DNA from: Leeia aquatica
GTDB lineage: Bacteria > Pseudomonadota > Gammaproteobacteria > Burkholderiales > Leeiaceae
Direction: 5' to 3'
Length of the DNA stretch: 64,000 bases
Assembly: GCF_012641365.1 (NCBI RefSeq)
Contig: NZ_JABAIM010000001.1
Span: 682,001 to 746,000 of the forward strand
Part shown: positions 1 to 7,990 of the stretch, one piece after another
Numbering within the stretch: the first letter of the stretch is position 1
How the letters are laid out: each line of letters opens with the position of its first letter
Notes under the pieces: generated by a model
Databases searched by the model: none
What the model was told of the DNA's origin: nothing
The model's input: the letters and a program-made list of their open reading frames with translations, nothing else
Made by a program: the position numbers and the translations under genes

Positions 1-173
1 GAAACGAGCATGTGCGAATGCGCATGGATTGCATGGTAGCAAGCCTGCCCATGCCCGCTACGCCGCAAAAGAAAGTCCCATTTATTGATACCCAAAGGCG
101 CAGCACAGCGTCCCAGCCAGCCAACCCGAAGGCGTGGGTCCTGCAGACAGCCTCGGGTACAATGCACACATGC

Positions 174-200
174 GGCGCAATGCCCTGCGGTTATTGCGCC
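174..200 (+). repeat. REP/MITE-like palindromic repeat, copy 1
   Basis: The palindrome GGCGCAATGCCCTGCGG followed by TTATTGCGCC can fold on itself. The same core occurs at about 643, 2201, 2871, 3095, 59909 and 59981. Here it is preceded by GGGTACAATGCACACA, a flank that recurs upstream of the copies at 2201 and 3095, so the repeated unit is longer than the palindrome. Confidence 0.8.
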
Positions 201-208
201 CGGCCTCG

Positions 209-625
209 CTATTCGACTCGGCCAACATTTGGCGACTCACCCACTTTGATCAATAAATCAGCAATCCAAATTGCCTCTTCCTTAGTTCCAACATACAAAT
301 TTCCCGGCAGGTCTTTAGCAAGCCTGCTTGCCTCTTTCATATCAATACTGAGTGCTTTTCGAATTACTTTTAAAATTTCTTTTTTAGAAATTACCTGCAA
401 AACATTAACTCGCCACAATCCATCATAATCAATTATTTTCTGCCGAATATCTACTGGCGGAATTCCTCCTCCGTCCGCTTCGCTGCGTAACCCACAGTTG
501 GTACAATTAACCGTTTCGTACCAACGAAGCTTACCTCGATGGTTAAGCTGCCCAGCATTAAGTGCATTCTCACACCCACATTGAGGGCAATTGTTCTTAG
601 TAAGTATTTTATTAAATTCAACCAT
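209..625 (-). CDS. Zinc-ribbon protein with L7/L12-like C-terminal domain
   Basis: This 138-residue protein starts with a zinc ribbon: CPQCGC near residue 14 and CTNCGL near residue 41 supply four cysteines. The C-terminal 55 residues (LKVIRKAL.., MKEASRLAKDLP, GTKEEA, LLIKVGES) resemble the helix pattern of the ribosomal L7/L12 C-terminal domain. The ribbon is seen directly; the L7/L12 likeness is my inference. The gene is poorer in GC than its neighbours and lies between two copies of the palindromic repeat, which suggests transfer. A similar ribbon plus C-terminal domain occurs in the protein at 50877-51599. Function unknown; a small regulatory or immunity-type protein is possible. Confidence 0.65.
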   Translation of the reverse strand: MVEFNKILTKNNCPQCGCENALNAGQLNHRGKLRWYETVNCTNCGLRSEADGGGIPPVDIRQKIIDYDGLWRVNVLQVISKKEILKVIRKALSIDMKEASRLAKDLPGNLYVGTKEEAIWIADLLIKVGESPNVGRVE

Positions 626-642
626 TTATTCTACCCAGTTCA

Positions 643-677
643 GTAGGGCGCAATGCCCTGCGGTTATTGCGCCCTAC
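643..677 (+). repeat. REP/MITE-like palindromic repeat, copy 2
   Basis: This is the fullest palindrome of the family, beginning GTAGGGCGCAATGCCC and ending TTATTGCGCCCTAC, so the outer arms pair over GTAGGGCGCAA/TTGCGCCCTAC. It lies between the zinc-ribbon gene and the lipoprotein gene. Confidence 0.85.
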
Positions 678-734
678 TTTGCTCTCGCTTGCTCCAGTGT
701 TGCTGTGGACGCCCCCTCTATTTCCCCCATCCAC

Positions 735-1172
735 TCAGTACAACAGCACACAGCCCGGTTTGAGTGCCACTTGCGCTTCGTTCAGCACACGCTCCGCATC
801 TAGTTGCCCGTCAAAGACCCAGTAAACCTTGATAGCGGTCTCTTTTCTTTGCAGGGGATAAGGATTGGCCAATACGCTGGCGATCGAATCGACATAACCT
901 CCTCTATCAGGCTGGTTCCCCATGGTGGCGGTCAGGCAATTCAGGTTAGCACGGGTATGGCGTAAGGTGGGCTGACTGATCTGCAAGGTGCCATACAACA
1001 GGGTTTGGTGGCGGTCGCCCTTTTCATCGGATGTTACGGCCCGGGTTTTGGTGATGGTAATGCGCGCGTCGCCTTCCTTCAGGGTGATTTCCGCCGGGGC
1101 AGGCTGGCAGCCGCTCAGCAGCGCGACCACGCCCAGCATGAGCAAGTAACCCCAGCACTGTGTTAAGCGCAT
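735..1172 (-). CDS. Small secreted lipoprotein, unknown function
   Basis: The 145-residue product has a hydrophobic leader and a lipobox, LLSGC, with the acylated cysteine near residue 22. It should therefore be a lipid-anchored envelope protein. The start is supported by an AAGGAG ribosome site 7 bases upstream. The mature part has two further cysteines (LNCLTA and KPGC) that could form a disulfide. No family recognised. It is the last of three small envelope genes reading leftward (1588-2055, 1240-1533, 735-1172), each with its own GGAG site. Confidence 0.7.
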   Translation of the reverse strand: MRLTQCWGYLLMLGVVALLSGCQPAPAEITLKEGDARITITKTRAVTSDEKGDRHQTLLYGTLQISQPTLRHTRANLNCLTATMGNQPDRGGYVDSIASVLANPYPLQRKETAIKVYWVFDGQLDAERVLNEAQVALKPGCVLLY

Positions 1173-1239
1173 ACACGCTCCTTTTGATGTACAGCCATCC
1201 TAACAATTGCCTGGACAGTCGCTTGCTGCACCCCACTTC

Positions 1240-1533
1240 TCAGTGCTCAGCAGCCCCTGACTTCGTTGCTTGCGCTGCCGCACGGCGGGTTTTCCATCGT
1301 CGCAGCAGGAAGATGCCTTCGTAGAACAGCATGTTGACCAGCATCGCCACGCCATAGAAGGACCCAGTACTATGAGCTTCAATCAGCCCGGCGACCAGCA
1401 GCCCCGGTGACAGGCATACCAGCACAAATATCAAGCCCGAGTGCGCCAAGGCCATGCCGTCCCGCGCCACCCACAGCAGGGGTAGCGCAGACCATGCCAG
1501 GCTGTACAGATGGTGGCGGGTGACGGGCTTCAT
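1240..1533 (-). CDS. Small inner-membrane protein, unknown
   Basis: The 97-residue protein has two to three hydrophobic segments (around residues 10-24, 30-50 and 58-75) and a basic C-terminal tail, which suggests an integral membrane protein with a cytoplasmic tail. A GGAAGGAG site sits directly before the ATG. It lies between two other short envelope genes on the same strand. No family recognised. Confidence 0.6.
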   Translation of the reverse strand: MKPVTRHHLYSLAWSALPLLWVARDGMALAHSGLIFVLVCLSPGLLVAGLIEAHSTGSFYGVAMLVNMLFYEGIFLLRRWKTRRAAAQATKSGAAEH

Positions 1534-1587
1534 GTCTCCTTCCGATGCTTGGTGCGAGAGGGGTAATGCGCTTGATGCCAGTCGGCA

Positions 1588-2055
1588 TCAGTCTCCAACA
1601 AAATGCCAGCTTTTCTGGGCAAAATCGTAGTGATTCGTTTCAAATACCGTCCATGGCGACTGGTACATCAGAGCAGGCCGACCTCCCTCATCCAGCCGAT
1701 AGTACAAGCCCAACCTAAACCTGGCCTGCTGTGTGTTATACCCGATGCCCTCTAGCTGGGCGGGGTAGTGTCCGGTGCGGTCATGATATTGGACCACGGC
1801 CTGTGCAACGACGCTTGCATCTTGCCCGATGGACCAGCTACGGCAGTATTGCCCGCCCCAGGCTACGGCGGCCAGCAGTGAGGCCAGCATATACACTGCC
1901 ATGGGGTGGAGACGTGGACGCCGCAGCAGGCCCCTCACGCTCCAGATCAGCATGGGGACGGCCAGCATCAGCGTCATCATGCCGGGCATGCGCGCCATAA
2001 ACAGCAATACCGCGCCCATCGCCAACACATACCAGCTGACTCTTGGAATAGTCAT
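1588..2055 (-). CDS. Membrane-anchored protein, unknown
   Basis: The 155-residue product begins MTIPRVSWY. This start was chosen over an earlier in-frame one at 2196 because AAAGGAG lies just upstream of it. The first 75 residues hold three hydrophobic segments; the remaining 80 are soluble, with a YHDRTGHYP motif followed by Tyr/Trp-rich strands. The gap of about 50 bases to the next gene suggests co-transcription with the two small genes to its left. No family recognised. Confidence 0.6.
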   Translation of the reverse strand: MTIPRVSWYVLAMGAVLLFMARMPGMMTLMLAVPMLIWSVRGLLRRPRLHPMAVYMLASLLAAVAWGGQYCRSWSIGQDASVVAQAVVQYHDRTGHYPAQLEGIGYNTQQARFRLGLYYRLDEGGRPALMYQSPWTVFETNHYDFAQKSWHFVGD

Positions 2056-2200
2056 GCCGACTCCTTTATCCGCTTTGGGGTACACGCTACCATACTGTTC
2101 AGCCTGTGGCAGCCTTTCACGCATGCCGTTGCGGCACGGGATCAGCCAACGGGATTGAAGGCGGGATGGCTCAGGCAAGCCTTGGGTATGATGCACACAC

Positions 2201-2231
2201 GGCGCAATGCCCTGCGGTTATTGCGCCCTAC
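2201..2231 (+). repeat. REP/MITE-like palindromic repeat, copy 3
   Basis: The core palindrome GGCGCAATGCCCTGCGG plus TTATTGCGCCCTAC is preceded by GGGTATGATGCACACA, the flank also seen at copies 1 and 5. It ends 36 bases before the start of the AT-rich gene at 2268. Confidence 0.85.
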
Positions 2232-2267
2232 TGCACTTTCCCCCAATAGTCTAGGGGTTATTATTAA

Positions 2268-2756
2268 ATGACATCCGCACAAAAGAAATTGGTACTAAAT
2301 TTTCACTATATATCGAGGCTAATTGGACCACTTGTTTTGGCTTCCGAAATGGACAATCAGATCAACGAACTTGGATTAATTGATTACACTGATGCTTTGC
2401 AGTGCAAAATTGCGTTTGACTGCTTGATCCGACCGAGCTTTGACCGATTAAATGAACTGACCAGGCAAGAGGTAAAAAAATCTTTAGGTTATTTGGTTGA
2501 AAACCCAACATACTTTCCTGATTTAATTGAAGATAGGCTTTTATTGTGTGGCGTGCCATTTATTGCTTTTAGATTATTCCTCAGCGAGCTCTGGAATACA
2601 TTATTTCCTTTAGAAGATACCAGTGATTACAAACCTGAAAATTACAAGATTAAAAACAAGCCTCTTGCTTTAAATCAGTATTCATTTAGTCAGCCAGAGA
2701 GTGAATCACTCCAAGATAGATTGAATGAGCTGTATAAAAAACTGTTAAACCGTTAA
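2268..2756 (+). CDS. AT-rich orphan protein, unknown
   Basis: This 162-residue soluble protein is predicted mostly helical. No signal peptide or motif was recognised. Its base composition is clearly lower in GC than the flanking genes, it is the only plus-strand gene in its neighbourhood, and palindromic repeats bracket it on both sides. It looks like a recently acquired single gene. An AGGGG ribosome-site-like sequence lies about 11 bases upstream. Confidence 0.6.
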   Translation: MTSAQKKLVLNFHYISRLIGPLVLASEMDNQINELGLIDYTDALQCKIAFDCLIRPSFDRLNELTRQEVKKSLGYLVENPTYFPDLIEDRLLLCGVPFIAFRLFLSELWNTLFPLEDTSDYKPENYKIKNKPLALNQYSFSQPESESLQDRLNELYKKLLNR

Positions 2757-2870
2757 TTGTTTTGGCAGCAAGAAATGCCTCTCTCTTGTTGTTCCAAACA
2801 GGGCTGCAAGTGTCAGTTGACAGTTCGTAATTGTAAGGTCTCGCATGATTGCGTACCCCGCTAAAGCGTA

Positions 2871-3125
2871 GTAGGGCGCAATAACCGCAGGGCATTGCGC
2901 CGCATCGGTAACCCTGACCAGATGCTACAAACAAGCGTGTCATGATTGTCAGGGCATTCAGGGTGGGCAAAGTATGCATACCGCCTGCGGGTAACGTCAG
3001 TTACAGCCTTTCACGGTTGAAATACCATCCTTGCTCCTCCAACTGGCTGTAGGCGTGGATGCCTAAAACATGTCTCGTTATGATGCATACACGCGGCGCA
3101 ATGCCCTGCGGTTATTGCGCCCTAC
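2871..3125. repeat. Inverted pair of palindromic repeats (possible MITE), copies 4 and 5
   Basis: The segment starts with GTAGGGCGCAATAACC and ends with GGTTATTGCGCCCTAC, which are exact inverted repeats; each end is itself the palindromic core. About 190 bases lie between and hold no convincing gene. The right half carries the conserved ATGATGCATACACGCG flank. The arrangement matches a non-autonomous element with terminal inverted repeats, or two REP copies in opposite orientation. Confidence 0.7.
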
Positions 3126-3148
3126 CTGCTGAATGACGCTCTGTTCGA

Positions 3149-3442
3149 TCATTGCCCCTCCACCATTGGGCACTTCAATCCCAAGGCTTCATTGACGTGC
3201 ATAAAGTCCTGATAAGCGGTGGCGTATTGGACTCCAGCGTCTCCCGGTACCACAACCTTATCCTCATATTCCTTAAACGCTATTTTTTGATGCTTCAGGT
3301 ACATCACATAGCCATGGCGGTAGCATGAGGTTTGGGCAAGATATAACTCTGACAAGGCGGGGGGCTGTGGTGTTTTATGCAGCAACAGCCATGTACCCGC
3401 TAGCGCAAGGATGGCGACAACAAACAGAATGCTCTTCTTCAA
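3149..3442 (-). CDS. Small membrane-anchored protein, TTG start
   Basis: The product is 97 residues if it starts at the TTG at 3442, giving an N-terminus that reads (M)KKSILFVV. That TTG lies about 9 bases after CAAGG. An earlier TTG at 3451 is too close to the ribosome site. There is no in-frame ATG nearby. A single N-terminal hydrophobic segment (about residues 4-20) is followed by a soluble domain with two cysteines (SCYRHG, KCPMV). No family recognised. Confidence 0.5.
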   Translation of the reverse strand: MKKSILFVVAILALAGTWLLLHKTPQPPALSELYLAQTSCYRHGYVMYLKHQKIAFKEYEDKVVVPGDAGVQYATAYQDFMHVNEALGLKCPMVEGQ

Positions 3443-3522
3443 AATAGGCAAGCCTTGGGTTGTGTGACAGCGGTCACGGTCTGGGCGCTTCTCGTTAGTT
3501 TACCGTGATGGAGACCCCCAAT

Positions 3523-3554
3523 AAAAAACCCCGTACTGCTGTACGGGGTTTTTG
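3523..3554 (-). terminator. Intrinsic terminator downstream of ppsA
   Basis: A symmetrical hairpin, AAAAACCCCGTAC-TGCT-GTACGGGG followed by TTTTT, lies 20 bases past the ppsA stop codon. The A-run on the opposite side means it could also act on plus-strand transcripts. Confidence 0.85.
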
Positions 3555-3573
3555 GTTTGCAGCAGAAGAACAC

Positions 3574-5961
3574 TCAGGCTTTCTGGCCCAGCTCGCGGGC
3601 GAGGTAGAGCCAGGTTTCGACCACGGTGTCGGGGTTGAGCGAGACGGTTTCGATGCCTTGCTCGACCAGCCATTTGGCGAAGTCCGGGTGGTCGGAGGGG
3701 CCTTGGCCGCAGATGCCGATGTATTTGCCTTGCTTGCGGCAGGCGGCAATGGCCATGCTGAGCATGGCTTTGACGGCATCGTTGCGTTCGTCGAACAGGC
3801 TGGCGATGGGGCCGCCGGAGTCACGATCGAGCGCCAGCGTGAGCTGGGTCATGTCGTTGGAGCCGATGGAGAAGCCGTCGAAGTATTCGAGGAACTGTTC
3901 GGCGAGGATGGCGTTGGACGGGATCTCGCACATCATGATCAGGCGCAGGCCGTTCTTGCCGCGCTCGATGCCGTTCTGCCGCAGCAGCTCGACCACTTGG
4001 CGGGCTTCGTCCAGGGTGCGGACGAAGGGGATCATCACTTCGACATTGGTGAGGCCCATGTCGTCGCGCACGCGCTTGATGGCGGTGCATTCCAGCTCGA
4101 AGCAGTCGCGGAATTCCGGCGAGATGTAGCGGGAGGCGCCACGGAAGCCGATCATCGGGTTTTCTTCGTGCGGCTCGTAGTTGGTGCCACCGATCAGGTT
4201 GGCGTATTCGTTGGACTTGAAGTCCGACATGCGCACGATGACCTTTTTCGGGGCAAAGGCGGCGCCAATGGAGGCGATGCCTTCCACCAGCCTGGCGATA
4301 TAGAACTCCACCGCATTGGGGTAACCGGCAATGCGCTCTTCCACCTGGGCCTTGAGGTCCCACGGCAGGTTCGGGTAGGCCAGCAGCGCCTTGGGGTGGA
4401 CGCCGATCATGCGGTTGATGATGAATTCCAGCCGGGCGAGGCCTACGCCTTCGTTGGGCAGCTGGCTGAAGTCGAAGGCGAGCTCAGGGTTGCCGACGTT
4501 CATCATCAGCTTGACCGGGGCGGGCGGCATCTTGTCCAGCGCGAGGTCGATCACGTCGATATCCAGCAGGCCTTCGTAGATGTTGCCGGTGTCGCCTTCG
4601 GCGCAGGAGACGGTGACGGGCTGGCCGTCTTTCAGTAGGTGGGTGGCGTCACCGCAGCCCACTACCGCCGGGATGCCCAGCTCGCGGGCGATGATGGCGG
4701 CGTGGCAGGTGCGGCCACCGCGGTTGGTGACGATGGCGGAGGCGCGCTTCATCACCGGTTCCCAGTCCGGGTCGGTCATGTCGGTGACCAGTACGTCGCC
4801 GGGCTTGACCTGGTCCATCTCGGAGGCGTCTTTCACCAGCCGCACCACGCCCTGGCCGATCTTCTGGCCGATGGCACGACCGGACACCAGCACATTGGAG
4901 CGCTGCTTCAGGCGGTAGCGGCGCAGGGTTTCCACGCGGGCGTCTTGCGACTTCACAGTTTCCGGGCGGGCCTGCAGGATGTACAGCTTGCCATCCACGC
5001 CGTCCTTGCCCCATTCGATGTCCATCGGGCGGCCATAGTGCTGCTCGATGATCATGGCGTAGCGGGAGAGCTCCAGCACGTCGGCGTCGGAAATGGCGAA
5101 CTGGCGGCGCTCGCTCTGGGTGGTGTCCACCACGCGCACCGAGCGGCCGGTTTCGGCCTTGTCGGCGAATTCCATGCGGATCAGCTTGGAGCCGAGGTTG
5201 CGGCGCAGGATGGCCGGGCGGTTGGCGGTGAGGTTGGGTTTGTAGACGTAGAATTCGTCCGGGTTCACCGAGCCTTGCACCACGGTTTCACCGAGGCCAT
5301 AGCTGGCGGTGAGGAACACGGCGTCCTTGAAGCCGGATTCGGTATCGAGGGTGAACAGCACCCCGGCGGAGCCTTTGTCCGAACGCACCATGCGCTGGAT
5401 ACCGGCAGACAGTGCCACTTCGGCGTGTTCAAAGCCTTGGTGCACGCGGTAGGAAATGGCGCGGTCGTTGTACAGCGAGGCGAACACGTGCTTGATGGCC
5501 ACCAGCACTTGCTCGATGCCGGAGATGTTGAGGAAGGTTTCCTGCTGGCCGGCAAAAGAGGCGTCCGGCAGGTCTTCCGCCGTGGCGCTGGAGCGAACGG
5601 CTACCGAGATAGTGGCGCCGGAATCGGCTTCCATTTTGGCGTAGGCTGTGCGGATGTCCTGTTCCAGATCGGCGGGCAGCGGGGCGTCGATCACCCACTG
5701 GCGGATTTCGGCACCCACTTTGGCCAGCTGGGTGACGTCGTCCACGTCCAGCCGGGAAAGGGCTTCGTTCACGCGGTCGGTGAGGTGGCTCTCGGCCAGG
5801 AAGCGGCGGAACGCTTCTGCAGTGGTGGCAAAACCACCGGGCACCCGTACACCGGCACCGGCCAGCTGGCTGATCATTTCACCCAGCGAGGCATTCTTGC
5901 CCCCTACCCGTTCCACGTCCGTCATGCGGAGGTGCTCGAACCAGACTACATTTTGCGACAT
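3574..5961 (-). CDS. ppsA: Phosphoenolpyruvate synthase
   Basis: PEP synthase (pyruvate, water dikinase) converts pyruvate and ATP to PEP, AMP and phosphate, the entry step of gluconeogenesis from three-carbon acids. The 795-residue length is normal. The N-terminal ATP/pyruvate-binding domain spans about residues 15-345 ([29 protein letters not shown]). The swivelling phosphohistidine domain carries [14 protein letters not shown] with the catalytic His at 420 and the neighbouring regulatory Thr at 418. The C-terminal TIM barrel has [17 protein letters not shown] and [13 protein letters not shown]. The start at 5961 gives the usual N-terminus [11 protein letters not shown]; the longer frame to 6006 is ignored. 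It is divergent from ppsR, the usual arrangement in beta- and gammaproteobacteria. Confidence 0.97.
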   Translation of the reverse strand: MSQNVVWFEHLRMTDVERVGGKNASLGEMISQLAGAGVRVPGGFATTAEAFRRFLAESHLTDRVNEALSRLDVDDVTQLAKVGAEIRQWVIDAPLPADLEQDIRTAYAKMEADSGATISVAVRSSATAEDLPDASFAGQQETFLNISGIEQVLVAIKHVFASLYNDRAISYRVHQGFEHAEVALSAGIQRMVRSDKGSAGVLFTLDTESGFKDAVFLTASYGLGETVVQGSVNPDEFYVYKPNLTANRPAILRRNLGSKLIRMEFADKAETGRSVRVVDTTQSERRQFAISDADVLELSRYAMIIEQHYGRPMDIEWGKDGVDGKLYILQARPETVKSQDARVETLRRYRLKQRSNVLVSGRAIGQKIGQGVVRLVKDASEMDQVKPGDVLVTDMTDPDWEPVMKRASAIVTNRGGRTCHAAIIARELGIPAVVGCGDATHLLKDGQPVTVSCAEGDTGNIYEGLLDIDVIDLALDKMPPAPVKLMMNVGNPELAFDFSQLPNEGVGLARLEFIINRMIGVHPKALLAYPNLPWDLKAQVEERIAGYPNAVEFYIARLVEGIASIGAAFAPKKVIVRMSDFKSNEYANLIGGTNYEPHEENPMIGFRGASRYISPEFRDCFELECTAIKRVRDDMGLTNVEVMIPFVRTLDEARQVVELLRQNGIERGKNGLRLIMMCEIPSNAILAEQFLEYFDGFSIGSNDMTQLTLALDRDSGGPIASLFDERNDAVKAMLSMAIAACRKQGKYIGICGQGPSDHPDFAKWLVEQGIETVSLNPDTVVETWLYLARELGQKA

Positions 5962-6222
5962 CGTCGATTTCCCGTTGATTACGATCAAAACCGGCAACAC
6001 GCACACGCACCAAGGCCGCAGGCAGCCAGTTTGCTGCAGTGCACCGAGGGGGCGGCGTGGAATGCGCGCATTCTACCGTGTTTCGTTTTTACCGTGCGCG
6101 TTCGCACTGTAAAAAGGATGAAAAGTCATTATGTTACGCAAACCCACCGAGACAGCCTGTAGTTTGACTAGATTAACGTATTTTTCAGCGCCGAACGCTG
6201 CCGAAAGCGCCCATTCTCCGTC

Positions 6223-6228
6223 TATAAT
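6223..6228 (+). promoter_or_regulatory. Possible -10 box of ppsR
   Basis: A perfect TATAAT lies 30 bases before the ppsR start, in the intergenic region shared by ppsA and ppsR. No good -35 box is visible at the expected distance, so this is only a candidate. Confidence 0.35.
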
Positions 6229-6258
6229 CGTCCATCCCCCCTCCAGCAGAGAGCCAAC

Positions 6259-7086
6259 ATGACGCACCGCCGCAAGGTGTTCTTCGTTTCCGACCGCACC
6301 GGGATCACCGCCGAAGTGCTCGGCCACAGCCTGATCACCCAGTTCGAAGACATCGACTTCCAGCGTACCACCCTGCCCTTCATCGACACCATCGAAAAGG
6401 CGCAGGCGGTGGCACAGCAGCTGGGCGACATCTGCATGCAGGAGGGGCACCGCCCGGTGGTGTTCTCCACCATGGTGGACAGCCAGATCCGCAACGCGCT
6501 GCGCCAGCGCAACAATGCCCTGCACCTCGACTTCTTCGAGAAGTTCATCGACCCGCTGGAGCAGGAATTCGGCATGCAGTCGTCGCACACCATGGGCAAG
6601 AGCCATGCCATTGATGACAACGACGACTACAAAACCCGCATCGACGCGGTGAACTTCACCATGGCCAATGATGACGGCGGCCAGACCAAATACTATGAAG
6701 AGGCGGATGTGATCCTGGTTGGCGTGTCGCGCTCTGGCAAAACCCCCACCTGCCTCTACCTTGCCCTGCACTACGGCATCCGCGCCGCCAACTACCCGCT
6801 GGTGCCGGAAGACTTTGGCAGCATGACCCTGCCCAGCGTGCTGCAGCCCTACCGCAACAAGCTGTACGGCCTCACCATCCGCGCCGACCGCCTGCAGCAG
6901 ATCCGCAACGAGCGCAAACCAGACAGCAAGTACGCCTCGCTGGACAATTGCCGTTTCGAGATCGCCGAGGCCGAGGCGCTGATGCGCCGCGAGCGCATCT
7001 CTTTCCAGGACGCCACCCACAAATCGGTGGAAGAGCTGGCCTCCACCCTGATCCACACCGCCGGGCTCACCCGCCGGCTGTTCTGA
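6259..7086 (+). CDS. ppsR: PEP synthase regulatory kinase/pyrophosphorylase
   Basis: This bifunctional DUF299-family enzyme switches PEP synthase off by ADP-dependent phosphorylation of the active-site threonine and back on by phosphate-dependent dephosphorylation. The 275-residue protein shows the family hallmarks: VFFVSDRTGITAEVLGHSL at the N-terminus, a P-loop-like GVSRSGKT at residues 155-162, and NYPLVPED. It is transcribed away from its target gene ppsA, with about 300 bases between the two starts that must contain both promoters. All expected motifs are present. Confidence 0.96.
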   Translation: MTHRRKVFFVSDRTGITAEVLGHSLITQFEDIDFQRTTLPFIDTIEKAQAVAQQLGDICMQEGHRPVVFSTMVDSQIRNALRQRNNALHLDFFEKFIDPLEQEFGMQSSHTMGKSHAIDDNDDYKTRIDAVNFTMANDDGGQTKYYEEADVILVGVSRSGKTPTCLYLALHYGIRAANYPLVPEDFGSMTLPSVLQPYRNKLYGLTIRADRLQQIRNERKPDSKYASLDNCRFEIAEAEALMRRERISFQDATHKSVEELASTLIHTAGLTRRLF

Positions 7087-7157
7087 TCGCCTTGCCTGCT
7101 TTCAGTGTAGACGGCGCACCGCAGAATGTGCGCCGGACTGCAGCATGACTGTGCGGG

Positions 7158-7562
7158 CTACTTGAGAGTGACCCGCGTCACCTCCATCAACACCGGGGTG
7201 TGGTGGTGGCCGGTGATGGCGTGAAAGAGCGTACCGGTCAGCACCACCGTCTTGCCCTGGTAGGGTTTGAAGCGCACGCCAGCGGGCGGCACCAGGGTAA
7301 TCAGCCGCTGGCCCGTTTCAGCTTCTTCTTCAGTTTGCGGGTTCGCCGCCACACAGATCGGTTTGGGCAGCACCAGCACCGCCTGCACCTCGCGCGCATC
7401 CGTCTTCGGGCTCTCGCCATAGTTGGGCGGGCCGTAGAAGGTTTTCAGGGTCACGGTTCCCGTGAGCGTGAGCGGCGCACCGGCGTAATGCAGGCAATCT
7501 GCAGCACGGGCGGCCGGGGCAAGGCTGAACGCGGCCAGCAGGGCAAACCGGAGGAAGGTCAT
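7158..7562 (-). CDS. Secreted DUF4431-type protein
   Basis: The 134-residue product has a clear signal peptide with cleavage predicted after AARAA near residue 20. The mature part reads CLHYAG...LTGTVTLKTFYGPPNYGESP...LPKPICV, a layout matching the periplasmic DUF4431 family, in which two cysteines bracket the first half. The role of the family is unknown to me. An AAGGAG site lies about 11 bases before the ATG. The family call rests on remembered motif layout. Confidence 0.65.
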   Translation of the reverse strand: MTFLRFALLAAFSLAPAARAADCLHYAGAPLTLTGTVTLKTFYGPPNYGESPKTDAREVQAVLVLPKPICVAANPQTEEEAETGQRLITLVPPAGVRFKPYQGKTVVLTGTLFHAITGHHHTPVLMEVTRVTLK

Positions 7563-7637
7563 GATGGGGATGGCTCCTTGGGGCAGATCAGGCGACGCTG
7601 AATCTAAGTGGCAACGCAGGCCCTGTCAATGACGAAG

Positions 7638-7931
7638 TCATGTCAAGGCCACGCCCCATGAACGATGCGCTGCAGCGGCTCGGAATGCCTCGTATCGCGC
7701 ACGTCTGCGCCACCACAGCAAGATTGCCGCATCCATCCCCAGCAGGATACCCTGCACGGCAGTCAGCCAGCCCAGGAGCAGCACCAGCCCATACGCGACT
7801 TCATCCGCGCAGCAAGGATGCGTGGTCAACAGCAGGCTGGCCGCAAACAGCAGCAGGGTCACCGCCCCCCAACAGGTATTGCGCCGGTAGCGAGGGATGC
7901 GCAGAAAGTGGCACCAGAAGGCGGCTGGCAT
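7638..7931 (-). CDS. Small membrane protein, unknown
   Basis: The frame codes for 97 residues from MPAAFWCHF, with three hydrophobic segments and a terminal WWRRRARYEAF positive patch. It begins about 60 bases after the stop of the larger gene at 7991-9478 on the same strand, so it may be translated from the same message. The ribosome site is weak, and an upstream non-ATG start is possible. Overlapping plus-strand frames look like shadows. Confidence 0.5.
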   Translation of the reverse strand: MPAAFWCHFLRIPRYRRNTCWGAVTLLLFAASLLLTTHPCCADEVAYGLVLLLGWLTAVQGILLGMDAAILLWWRRRARYEAFRAAAAHRSWGVALT

Positions 7932-7990
7932 CAGGGGTGCTGCCGGGATGCATCCTGCGCCGCTGGGGGTCGAATGCCCATCACAGGCGA

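Noticed and set aside
174-3125. Palindromic repeats taken as ordinary terminators
   Set aside because: They lack T-runs, occur in both orientations and are conserved in sequence, which fits a REP/MITE family better.
3505-6162. Two long open frames on the plus strand opposite ppsA (377 and 507 codons)
   Set aside because: They mirror the codon pattern of ppsA, have no ribosome sites and yield Gly/His/Val-rich sequences typical of antisense shadows in GC-rich DNA.
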